NCBI RefSeq assembly: GCF_001625305.1
Contig: NW_017804398.1
Coordinates: 567,502 to 631,501 of the forward strand
Reading direction: 5' to 3'
Source of the DNA: Branchiostoma belcheri
Lineage: Eukaryota; Chordata; Leptocardii; Amphioxiformes; Branchiostomatidae
Length of the DNA: 64,000 nucleotides
A program made the position numbers and the translations under genes. Under the pieces are notes generated by a model. It was not told the DNA's origin. It searched no databases and was given only the letters and a program-made list of their open reading frames with translations. Of this stretch, positions 12,236-23,089 are shown piece after piece (positions within the stretch are counted from its first letter, which is position 1; each line of letters opens with the position of its first letter).

Positions 12236-15200
12236 ATGGCGGCTAGCCTGACGACATGGATACTGCTGGTGTTCGCTGAGCACGGTTAGTACTGTTAACA
12301 TAGCCTCCTCATCAGCAACCGGCTAGAGCTTTTACAATGCGATTTTTTTCATAATATCACTCCAGCCGGCCCAAAGGCAGTGTTATACATAACGTCTTTA
12401 GCTGTGGCCGGCACCAAATAGAAGTGATATGCCATAAGATAAGAACCGCATTATTAAAAGCTCCCTTAGATGCCCCAGTCATAGTTTGTTTATTAGACCG
12501 ATCTCCATTAGTTTGTACAGTTGCCATACATACTATTCTTCCTGGAGTCGTTAAGTCATAGAGCCTTCTTATGAGGATATACTAGTAGAGAGGACATCAT
12601 GGGACTGATGATACTGAAAGTCTTAATCAACTTTAAGGAACGAGCTGTTTTAGTTATGGGCAATCATAACAATTTTTAGTGTTTTCGTAACGTTATATGT
12701 TCGATCTACATCGGTCAACTGTCCAATTATTGACGACGTGTTCTCATTGGTTGACCACTGTAGCCATGGCAACCTGGACCTTCAGCCCGTCCTGCTACCG
12801 TGTGCAGGACGTGGAGGCCGACTGGGTGACGTCATGGCTGAAGTGTCAGGAGCTCGGCGCACACCTGGCCATAGAGAGCGACACGGGCGAACACACAGCC
12901 ATCTCTCAGTACCTGCAAACACTGGGGAGGACCGACGACTACTGGATCGGCGGGAGGAAGACGCTGGACACGGCACCGCTCATACACTCGTCATTCCAGT
13001 GGGTCACAGAGTTCAGAGGTTAGTTGTGGAACAATCTAACTCTTATACAACTAAACAATTGTCTTTCTAAAACGGTTTTGAGGTGGAGACAATACGTGTT
13101 TAATTGCTCTACCGCAGATGAACTGATTCAGAGAATAGTGTATATTTTAGACATATTGAAGGTAAATATCAGCAGTACATTGTACATAATGTTACCTTCT
13201 TAAATGTCTTTAGTAGCTTTAACATCCTGATTCCACAAAACTTAGAGGGAAGTTTAGAGGGAAGTTCCATAGAAGTTCCATAGCACCTAGCCTATGTAAC
13301 CCAAGCTCCGGGGGGCTCCCTACATAGTCCGCCACCCGGGGGCCGACTGGATGTTGGGCGGCCGGCAAAAGCGATTTAATCAGGCTACATAGCACCTTAC
13401 ACAGACGTACACAACACGAGTACCCTAACGACGATATGGTCATCATACCAGGTACACAGAACAAGTGTCCTCCGCAGAGCAGCTCTGACCGGGTGAACTG
13501 TACGGAGATGGGGGTGGGGCTGACGTGTCAGGTGCTGGGCTGCTGCTGGGACAACACCACCACTACACCCGGGGTACCCGCCTGCTACTTCCCCAGTAAG
13601 CCTTTGACAGATCAATCCATACTATACTATCTCTATTTTGGAGTTTGTAGTTGACCATACGAAAGTTGCTGTAATTTCTGTTGCGTTGATAAAGCTTCTT
13701 CTTCTATAATTATTATAACATAACTATCGACAATACTCCTCCAAAGCTACCCGTGGCGCGTTGGACAGCGGTAACTGGCTGGCCGGAGAGCCGAACAACA
13801 CCCCCAGTCCGGAGATGTGTGTAGAGGAGAAGTACTCCGCTGGGGGGCACAGCTGGAACGATAAGAACTGCCTCCTTCAGACCAGGAGCCTTTGCGAGAC
13901 CTGTAAGTGCAAACATTCATTCGGCTGAGAAGTTCATATTACTTGGGGTCTTTGATGTAATTTGCATGTCATCATCTAAGGGAGTTCCAAACTCTATACA
14001 GATATGCATCAGAATAAGCTCCTCCTTACACTAAAGACAATTCAGATACTCATTTTATATACAGATTGCAGTCGTCTTCAAACTCAGTCAATGATGAAAG
14101 ATAGCGGATGCTATGTGAAACGTACGCGTCTTTAGTCTTCAGAGAAATCATACAGTTGCTTGAGTTATTTTGTATTACGTAAAACAGTTGATTTTTTTCT
14201 CTGCAGTCCTGACCTGTGTCCACCCCCTGACGGATCAGAGGGTGCCTTGTGGGTACACCATAACCCGCACCTGTCCCCCAGGCACGGCCACCACCTCACC
14301 AACTCTCGTGTGTGAGAGCAGCGCCACTAGCGGTTCCTTTGCGCAGACCATGGGGTGGAATGGCACCTACGACCCCTGCACAGGTGAGCCACATCTGTAG
14401 TAAATATAGAAACATACTTCAAACAGAGATACTCAAACATTAACAAATACATAAACTGAAATAGGGTTTCAAGTATTCTCTTCCTGACACATTTCCAAAT
14501 GACTCATCTGCTCCTAGTCGACGTGTCCCTCAGGGCAGACAGTACTATTAGATCTTGCCATAGGAACACATGCTTAAATACACTATTTCAACACCTCATG
14601 AAAGTACTTGCCCATACTCCAATCTCAAAAATTTTTTCTGCACCAGGTAGCAACAAGGGTCTGATTCCCAAAAATAGAAAGGAAACAGGGGGTTGACCAT
14701 CTCAAATTCCCGCCACAGCTGATGATAGTAAAAAAACCTCAACTTTGACCTACATTTTCCATGCCCCCCATGGTATCCATCCGCCTGGCCAGACAAGACC
14801 TAACCACTCACATCTCTCACTACGCCCACTAAACTGGTGAAATAAACAAAACTTGACCAATGTAGGAAAGTTTAGACCCTACCTGTGCCTTCCAGCCCAA
14901 AAATCTCCAAAATGGACCAAAAATTTCAAGAGAAAAAAAGGTTTTCAAAGGTATTAACTAGGCACTACAATCGTTTTTTGAGGCCTCTACTGCGCAACGC
15001 AAATGTGGTGTCTGCCCCTCAGGCTGGGTTTCGAGAGACTTAGATCCTGATTCTTTATTCTTGCAGATATAGACGAGTGCCTTGAGGGATCCCATAACTG
15101 CCACCCAAACGCCTCCTGTTCCAACAGCCCCTTTCCCTTCAGCTGCGCCTGTAAGCAGGGGTTTATCGGGGACGGCTGGACTTGTGCTCCTTATGCGACT

Positions 15201-16439
15201 CAACCGAATCCGGGTTCTTCAGTTCCTGGGGTCTCCCCAAATCCGGGATCTTTAGTCCCGGGGGTGTCACAGAATTCGGGCTCTTTAGTCCCAGGGGTCT
15301 CCCCGAATCCGGGCTCTTTAGTCCCGGGGGTCTCCCCGAATCCGGGCTCTTTAGTCCCGGGGGTCTCCCCGAATCCGGGCTCTTCAGGTCCGGGGGTCTC
15401 CCCGAATCCGGGCTCTTTAGTCCCAGACGTCTCACAGAATCCGGGCTCAGGGGGCTCACAAAATCCGGGGTCCCCCGGAGGAGTCAGTGCCTCGTCACAT
15501 CCGGGCATCTCGTCTGGTGGCGGGTCACAACACCCAAGCTCTGCCGGAGCCGGCGTGTCGCCACAGCCGGGCCCGGGGTCTGGTCCTTCACAAGGCCCGG
15601 GGTCTGCCGTCTCACAGGCCGACAGTTCTACTGGTTCTAATGACGCCACAGCAGCAAAACCAGGTACCGGGAACTGCGGTCCCTGTGACTGGGCGGGAGG
15701 ACGGCTGTCAGGAGCCATGGTGGTCGTCATGAACAACATCGGAGGAACTTCTGACAGTGAGAATATGGATTTTATTACGATAACCATTGGAACGATAATC
15801 ACAAATGATTATCATTATCATGAACCTTTGAAACTAATTACCTTCTTGATTTCTCTAACTGCAACACAACACAACACAACAGTACAGCGTCATGTCCATG
15901 TTTCAGACCTGGCGGTTGTCGCTATAACCCTGGTGGTGTGCCTGCTTCTCTTCCTTCTGGGATGCCTGCTGGCGTATCTTATCAGGTATTCATTACAACA
16001 ATTAATTCAAACTGCCTTTAAATAGTTGCCGCTGCTAAATGCTCACTGGAGAAAACCTGTAGGTGATTTATGTCACGTTTATTCATGTTTATGTTTTGCC
16101 TACCCCCCACCCCCTCCATTGTGTTAAACAAAAAATTCAAATACACCATTTCAATTGTATTTCAACTGTATTTCAATTGACACAGATTCAGAGCACACAC
16201 GATCTCTAATACTTCTTGTATCATTCTAATGACAATCAAACCTTTTTTCAAGAAAACGAAGAAACATGAAATCAGTTGAACTAGCCCCGCCGGAGTACCA
16301 CAACGTGAGACAGACGAAGGCAGAGGTCCCGACGGAAACTGGCTCCTTCACAACGGAGACGACCATTGGCGAGAAAAGATCCGTCACTCGTGAGTATAGC
16401 TATCAAGCAATGCCGCTGGAGGACGTCTTCTTACAGTAG
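12236..16439 (+). CDS. Type I membrane lectin receptor: C-type lectin domain interrupted by a trefoil, then EGF, repeat stalk, TM, signalling tail
   Basis: Exons: 12236-12284, 12764-13018, 13452-13595, 13747-13902, 14207-14383, 15067-15756, 15907-15985, 16253-16439; 578 residues, all phases closing. Residues 1-17 are a short signal peptide. 17-101 are the N-terminal half of a C-type lectin domain (SCYRV, KCQELGAHLA, DDYWIGG, FQW). 102-149 are a six-Cys P-type trefoil (CPPQSSSDRVNC..CQVLGCCWD..CYFP). 150-201 are the second half of the lectin (NWLAGEPNN, MCVEE, WNDKNC, LCE) with EPN and WND, the calcium/mannose-type sugar-binding signature. 202-260 are an unrecognised Cys-rich module. 261-302 are a calcium-binding EGF (DIDEC). 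From 308 there are seven 11-residue NPGSLVPGVSP-type repeats, then a Ser/Gly/Pro stalk to about 490. The transmembrane segment is about 492-514. The tail holds YHNV and YQAM. Likely a cell-surface pattern-recognition or mucus-binding receptor. The family name is unknown to me. Confidence 0.85.
13279..13397. mobile_element. Small insertion element beside the trefoil exon
   Basis: The 10-bp direct repeat CATAGCACCT occurs at 13279-13288 and 13388-13397, as expected for a target-site duplication. It flanks a 99-bp GC-rich insert whose ends are weakly inverted (agcct...aggct). It lies 54 bases upstream of the trefoil exon acceptor. The insert has no coding capacity. Confidence 0.45.
13452..13595 (+). 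other. Trefoil (P-type) domain exon inserted in the lectin domain
   Basis: A single 144-nt phase 1-1 exon encoding one complete six-cysteine trefoil with the R..C and GCCWD signatures and two N-glycosylation sites (NCT, NTT). Being symmetric, it can be skipped without a frameshift, which would restore an uninterrupted lectin domain. The acceptor has a poor pyrimidine tract (gtcatcataccag), compatible with optional inclusion. Confidence 0.85.
15207..15437 (+). repeat. 33-bp coding tandem repeat (11-residue stalk repeat), seven copies
   Basis: Exact 33-nt periodicity starting at 15207, encoding variants of NPGSLVPGVSP. The copies from about 15273 to 15405 are nearly identical, so recent expansion is likely. 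Pro/Ser/Gly content suits an extended, possibly O-glycosylated stalk lifting the lectin head off the membrane. The 33-bp period also keeps antisense frames open, which explains the long minus-strand reading frame here. Confidence 0.95.
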
Positions 16440-16856
16440 CTTTGTTGTTGTTGATCGAACTAGGACTGGAATCAGCTTTGAAGTAGATCTCAGTGGCGCG
16501 GCGTTGTCAGAGAAATCCTCTCCAAGCAGAGGTTGAATGGGAAGATTGTGATCTTTAATGCACCGTTTTCTGACAGCTGGCCTATTGGATACTGTTTTGC
16601 CTACAGCTATTGGATAATGGCTTGTAACTTTTGCGTATGATATGCCGGGTTCGTGGTTGCTAGACACATTTCTTTATGAAGGAATTGCGAAAGTTGCCCA
16701 ACGTCAGCTTATATCCCTGCTGACACCGTCCTAAAAATCCTGCATGGCTCATGACGGAAGGGAGTTTAACCAGCCGCGATAGCATATTTCACACGCCAAC
16801 GCGCAGAGCCGCTTTGGGGACCCATTCCGGAGACAAGTGCAGTTAATTTCAATAAA
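16440..16856 (+). other. Lectin receptor 3' untranslated region with poly(A) signal
   Basis: AATAAA at 16851-16856 is the first good signal after the stop at 16437-16439, giving a 3' UTR of roughly 0.4 kb. Nothing else is recognised in the interval. Confidence 0.5.
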
Positions 16857-17042
16857 TCATATCGATCAAGTGCAGTAGATCTCTAATCTGTACACACAGT
16901 CGCTGGGGCTAGTTGACCTCCATCCCAGACCAGTCTGACCTCCAGCAATCGGACCAACGGCGGACTGTTTACTTGCAGTCCTCGGATCTAGACCAAGCGA
17001 TGTTTCATTCCGTAGGTCCGAAAAACGCCATCATAGTCACAC

Positions 17043-17063
17043 GGCTCTGTCCATGGTGCTGAA
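17043..17063 (-). promoter_or_regulatory. RE1/NRSE-type REST (NRSF) binding site
   Basis: On the minus strand the 21 bases read TTCAGCACCATGGACAG followed by AGCC. This matches the vertebrate RE1 consensus as I know it at 20 of 21 positions, differing only at position 18 (A for C). One or fewer mismatches is expected by chance about 2 in a million times across both strands of a 64 kb window. It lies 0.6 kb past the lectin stop and 11.7 kb upstream of the Kirrel-like start. Confidence 0.6.
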
Positions 17064-20000
17064 ATGTTCAGTAAACATCATCTGAACCTGGCCGTACGCG
17101 TGATGACAAGAAGTTGATTCCTGGGGCACAGTACACTTAGAGAGAAAAAAGTACCTCCTCGTAATCTGAGTTGCTGCCCTGATGCAGAATACTCAATATC
17201 CTTTATGTTCATCTTTAATACTGGATTGACCAAACACTGTACATGTAAGGTAATGTGCTTGAGATTTACAGTGACAGTATATGTTATGTGTTTATCTTTC
17301 AGCGGCGTGGAGCCCCATCTCCATGTACAGGGGGAAGTCTTCCCGTGTCTGGTGATGCACACAGATTACCCAGGGGGCTTTGCACCTGGGTTACTCCATT
17401 TCCGGTCGTACACCCGGGCCATCATGGGAAGCTTGACGACCGGAGCACGCTATGTTAGTTATACAATAGAGCTTTATTATGATCCAACAGGATGATTTCA
17501 TATTTCTTGCAGTCTCATAAAGTGAGTGCGTAGTAAAAAAAAATGGATGCAACAGTATGATCCAACTCCATATAATGAAAACTACCGTGTCGTTTTGCAG
17601 GAACAACCATAAAATGTTGCACTAGCTTTAGCTAACTTACAATGAAAAGACACTTCGTCACTGTACACAAAACTATATGTTGCTTTGTTGTTCCTACTGA
17701 GAGGAAATATGTGCTTTAAAATCGGCCTTGGATCAATAAAAGTCAATGACGTTGGTTGATTTCCCATTCATATGAACTTTACTGCAGATAGCTTTGAATA
17801 TCGTCATGGTTATAAACCGCTGACCTCTTTCCGAGAGGGTTCGCTCTTAAATCAATGTTAATGGACTTTTACTCGCTGCTAGTGGATCGTTTTACTGTGT
17901 CACAAACCCCTTTTGGGCTTATAGGATAACGTCAATAATCCACATCGCTCTCGCAAAACCTCAGAGAAACAAAATATTGATGCTCAACACGGTAAATCTG
18001 TTGAGAAAAGACGGCACGGGTTGAGATCATGCTAAATAAGAAAAAGAGGGTAAAATCTGAAGGTCAAGGATTTTCCCCAGAATCTAGTTGACGCCATTAC
18101 ACAGTTTATTACCCAGCATCCTGTGCGTGAAATAAAACCGATTCATCTGAGATACAGGGACATTTCAAAGGCTTGAGATAAAACATTCAGAAGACATTAG
18201 TACGCTTCTATCCAAATCGCTTCAGAAGGTTCTGTATAGTTGCAGGATTAGGGTTTGAGTGATATGTAAGCGTACCGAAGTGGATACAAACACACACGAC
18301 TGGAAAGGTAGATTTAGACGTCCTCTCAAGCAAACCCTTGGTAAGAGCCGGCACTGTAAAGGTCCCGCCGATAAAAGGCGAAGGTTAAGGCGGGGAAGAG
18401 TCGTAAGATTGCCGGGTAATACTGGCCAGCGGACAGTGAGCACGTAGGGCACGTAACCACTCCGAGAGACAAACGACCGAGCTTACGCGTGTAGAAGTGT
18501 GATAGCTTGTTGCCAATCACTCGTGAACCATATCAACCTTTTCTTTCTATAGAAATGTTTTGGGAAGTCAAACGCACCACACTGCAGTAGCATACGTCGT
18601 ATTTTTTTTTATATCTGATATGGAGGGAGACGGAAAATAACAGTGTCGAGAACAAGCAGCAATGCTTAAATGATAGAAGATATCAAGTTAAGTCGTTACA
18701 CTTGCAATGTCCTGTCAGTTCTATAGGAAACAGGGGTCAGAGATCAGCCTCATGAAGGAATTTAGATCATTACGTTTTAAAGCTGGTTTTGTGACTAATA
18801 TTCCGTCAGGACTACTATAACTCGATCGGTTAAAGACAGAATGTCCGTAAAAGCTCGTTACATTCCTTTAAAGCAGCCGGTGGACATTGGCCGTGACAGA
18901 TTGTAATGTCTGAGTATGATAATTTGGAGGAATAACTATCTTGAAATGTGGAGAGGTCACTGTTGTAACTCAGTAATTGACGACTGTAAAATCGGACGAG
19001 GCTTCCGTGTGCGTGAAGGCGGAGTATGCGTCTGGGCGGTATGGGGTATGGAGGTATTGGTTTGGGTGGGTTTGTCTGTGGTTTGTGTGAATGCTTGTTC
19101 AGTAGAGACGGTTGCAGGAAGAGTGGGCGAATAAATTATATTGTTTACTTCATTGACAGGCATATCAAGCCCGGCCCGCGACGAGTAGGAGTAAATACGT
19201 GGAAGAACCCAGGAAGTGGTTGACTGAGTGTAATTCCCGATTGAATTACATCATACAGTTAACAGTTTCAATACATTCCCCAAACCCCTAAACACTTTCC
19301 GGAGGTCTGAAATTTCCAATATAAAATTCATATAATAAACAAGACCTCAGTCCAGCTTTTAGACGTTTGTATAGTTTTATCAGATTTACAGACCTCACAA
19401 TATCCTCACAAAAATAGAAATAAGACGTCTACGTACAATACCAAGCATGGAAACTACCCCCTCCGTCACATACATATCGTATTACAAATGGTGTGGAGCT
19501 GCAGCGACAGATCCTGTCCTGACTTATTGCATGTCTTTTAATTAAAGGCGCAGTTATCATTGCCGTTCATTAATAATCCTGCCATCTACACGTTACTATA
19601 AAAGGCCCTTCATAAAACAACACGGAGCGTGGCCATCTATCTAGCTAATGGCAGTCGTTTTGCCATAATCGCCTTAACACCCTGCACAACACGGCAGCCA
19701 TAACAGCGGGCTCTAATTGCCAGATCCAGTCGTTCGTTTGGCGCATTAAAGTCAAGACCGCTCCCCATTAACCGTAAATTTCGTCCCGTGAAAATGTTCT
19801 GGCGAATTATCTTTTCTCCCGACTTCATCCGCGCGCGTCCCCCGCGGACATTTTGGGGAGATTCCGTCTTTGTGCTTTCGCTGTTTCATCACTTCCTGGG
19901 GAGGGGGGGATCGGATTCCGATGTCGTAAACTGTAATTCCTCAATTCACTCGCGGCAGAGCTCGTTTTCGTGCACAGTTGGACGTCACAGTTTTGTATAT

Positions 20001-20394
20001 TTCGCGGCTGCAATGCAGACTAATATTATGAGCACATGACTTATAGCTAATTAGAGGCTAACGCCTTCAATTCTTGCATGTAGTTTAACTAAATGATGTC
20101 TTTTATAAGTCTGTACTATGCATTAAGTCCTCATGTGAAAGGCTGGTCTAACGTGGGCAGAGAATGAGAGATCTTAAATTTGGGACCTGTGACCCACTGT
20201 ACATAAAGTACAATGTCACATTGATGTGTTAACATGGATTTTAGTCTTGAAGTTGACGCAACAATGCACACTCAATAGTACAGATGATAGACTCCGGGAG
20301 AAATGTAAGAGAATTTGATCGCTGAAATGTATATATAGTTCGACGTTGGAAACTGGATATCAAGAGATACCAAGGAGATGTGCCATTCGTTTAA

Positions 20395-20610
20395 CAGTAC
20401 AAACCGATATATCCGGACCATATCAAAACTAGAGGTTATGCTGCAGTATCTCAGAAAGTCGCTAGGGGTCCATAATCTGTTTCTTTATTTTGCCAATACC
20501 TAACCACATACCACAAATCATGCCCATCCATCGACGACTTCTCTGATGGCCACAAGTAAACTCACATCTCCACAAACGACGCCTCAGATATAACCTTGAC
20601 GGAGGTAATA
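20395..20610 (+). mobile_element. Interspersed repeat, 'ggaggtaac' tail family, short copy
   Basis: The block gctgcagtatctcagaaag..gctaggggtcc, the segment around 20500-20550 and the end ataaccttgacggaggtaat align with 23700-23910. No coding domain is visible; it is probably the 3' part of a non-autonomous element. Similar 'cgaaggtaa' ends occur near 8100. Confidence 0.6.
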
Positions 20611-22439
20611 ATGAGTACAGGTCTGTCCCACCTGATGGATAACTCGGACATGCGTTTCCGATCTCCGTGGCGTCAGGTATGCCTACATCGGCTCCCCCCG
20701 CCGGCAGGAATCAACTGTAATTTTGAATGTCACCGCAGCCATCCATCAGCGGGGCCGTACTATCAGGGAGTGCCGCCTGCAGACATTTCAATATATCATC
20801 AGACTACGGCTCTCGCTCTGGTGCACACAAAACTACATCACATTCATAGTACACCCTATGTACTGGACCAAAACACACACTTTTTGATGATCAGTAACAC
20901 TAAATATTTAAATGACAAAATCCAGGGCTTGAAAATGCTTGGTGCATGTGCACTTTTGTGCACCAAAATTGGAGCTGTGCACCCAATTTTTGACCGTGGG
21001 TGCAAATGTGACATTCATTACCTCTTCCGTAAAAACGATGTGGTAATCATTAGAATATAACGTTACATGTCCATGTATTGTGGTTTAGTCGGGGGTAAGT
21101 CACTTAAACAGAAGTTATGTCAATATCGAGTACGAAGACACAAAAAAGCAATTAGATCATATGCATGGAGATTTTCTAAAAATGTTGGATATCCCGATGG
21201 AATAATGCCTCCACAGAACCATGTTCCTAGCTGATAGTATATATACTATAGTGCTACTAAACGTGGCCGTTTTGTTTCCGGTTTGTGCAGTTTGTTTAAC
21301 TGATCGGTAGTTCCTGACGGGTGGCAAACACTCCCACTCACATACAGGAGTAATCAGATGTAGCAGGATGAGGCGGCTAACTGTCTCAAAACGCAGATTT
21401 ATGAACCGTATCAGACACGGCACACCACATCCCCGATGCAGCCAGCAGATAACAATGATGTGCCTACAAATCTTGTCAGAAATGAAGGACATATTTACGA
21501 TAGGGCACAAGCCAAATGTTACGAGCATTTTAGATATCTCCGATAAAAACCTTTGCGTTAGTAATTTCCGAGACATAAAGAATACATGTGTCATGTGATG
21601 TGATGTAAAAGCAATCCTACCCCAGGTACAGTGTCAGACAGTGGGTAAGGCGAATCCTGTCGTAAAGTGCCCGGCGTGTCATTTGAACCATGCCATGTCC
21701 CAGTTATAATTACCCGGTGGCAAATGCTTTATGTGTTTTATTTCTCCATATGGCCACGGGCGAACATAAAACATTTTATGGGAATGGTGACAAAAGGTTG
21801 ACCAAAGGCGAAATGCAGAAAGGGCGACTGGGAAGGTAATGACGAAGTTATTTTGACTTTAGATTAAAAGCTATACACAACTGTGACTTCTTGTGATTTT
21901 GTATGCTTGATGTGTTTCGTTTCGTGCCAATATGTACCAAGTTGCCATCATTTTGCTCTGAAGTAATTTAAGCCTAAGCAAGGCATGTGGGTGTTGCAGT
22001 AACACGTTTACGTTCTCAAATTATAGTATTCTTGTTCTATTTTACGATTTCAATGTATACAGAATTCAAATCGTGTCAAAACAAGGCGCACATAGATGCC
22101 AACACCCCTGCTACAGCAGTACCCGTCATATTTTGAGTGGCCTGGCGCCGGCTCTGTCGCAGAACACAGTTGGCGTTTTCATCGTCAAATCATACAACAC
22201 TGTTCTCATAACCAACGGGATTCCCTTCAATTAACTGAAGTACATTTTAATAAACATGCCTCCGTATCAAATATGCATCTCATACAAGACTCAATTTTAC
22301 GCCCCAAGAAGACAGCGTAATATCGAGATGGAAGCAAGCCACGGGATGTTCCGTTTTGCCTCTCTGGTGTGGCAATTGAGAAGCAAAAACGTTTGCTTTA
22401 ATTTCATCTCAGCTCACGTTTACATAATTATTGATGCTG

Positions 22440-22556
22440 TTCACTATAAACTATTTATAGAAGTTGAACTGGCAATTATCACGTTTATAGGCCCACCGAA
22501 GCCTGTATTCACTATACACTATTTATATCAGTAGAGCTAGCGGTTATAGAATCACC
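22440..22556 (+). repeat. Diverged ~68-bp tandem duplication carrying MEF2-type sites
   Basis: TTCACTATAAACTATTTATAG (near 22440-22460) is repeated as ttcactatacactatttata around 22508. The first copy contains a perfect CTATTTATAG MEF2 consensus (22451-22460), the second a near match (22519-22528). A regulatory role is inference. Confidence 0.4.
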
Positions 22557-23089
22557 GGCGCTGGTGTTCACGACTTGTAATAAGTAGTAAGGGTTGTCTC
22601 CCTCTGGTCGTGTAAATTAAGTTGGTTTGACTTGTATGAAATGATTTCCATGTTGTGATAAGCGGAGACCTGAAGGGTCGCGATGTCACATCTCCAGACC
22701 CGCTCCGCTGACCTCTCCGTGGAATCTGACCTTCCCTACAGAATTGCACACGTCGGCTCTTTTATTCATCCCAGGAAATTCATCATTTATGTTTCTCTCG
22801 TCTCACCAACACCCTTCAATTATTCCGTTATATATAGGCGATCTATATTTATGTCCATGTCTGATGTTACATGTTATCCAGTATTGCATTTAAATCTTGT
22901 AGTAATCCTACCTTCTATATTGAAAGCCGTCGTTTCTCAACAAAGCAACATTATCTTTGTCTTATTGAGAAGCTCGATCCTTCATAATTTTCTGAAAACA
23001 TTGGAGAACAAGAGTTCCACGATCTCATACCTTCGCCAAATAATGTTAACCCTTGCGGGTGACGAATTATACAATTTTAACCATTGATT

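Noticed and set aside
15200-15802. 200-codon minus-strand open frame rich in ETPGTKEPGFG repeats
   Set aside because: It is the antisense of the 33-bp coding repeat; the plus frame has EGF, TM and closing splice phases.
20596-21060. 154-codon plus frame
   Set aside because: It starts inside an interspersed repeat and its C-terminal part is an internal near-repeat (gtgcac...); no recognisable domain or splice context.
21157-21594. 145-codon minus frame
   Set aside because: No domain, no signal peptide pattern, and an AT-rich composition like the surroundings.
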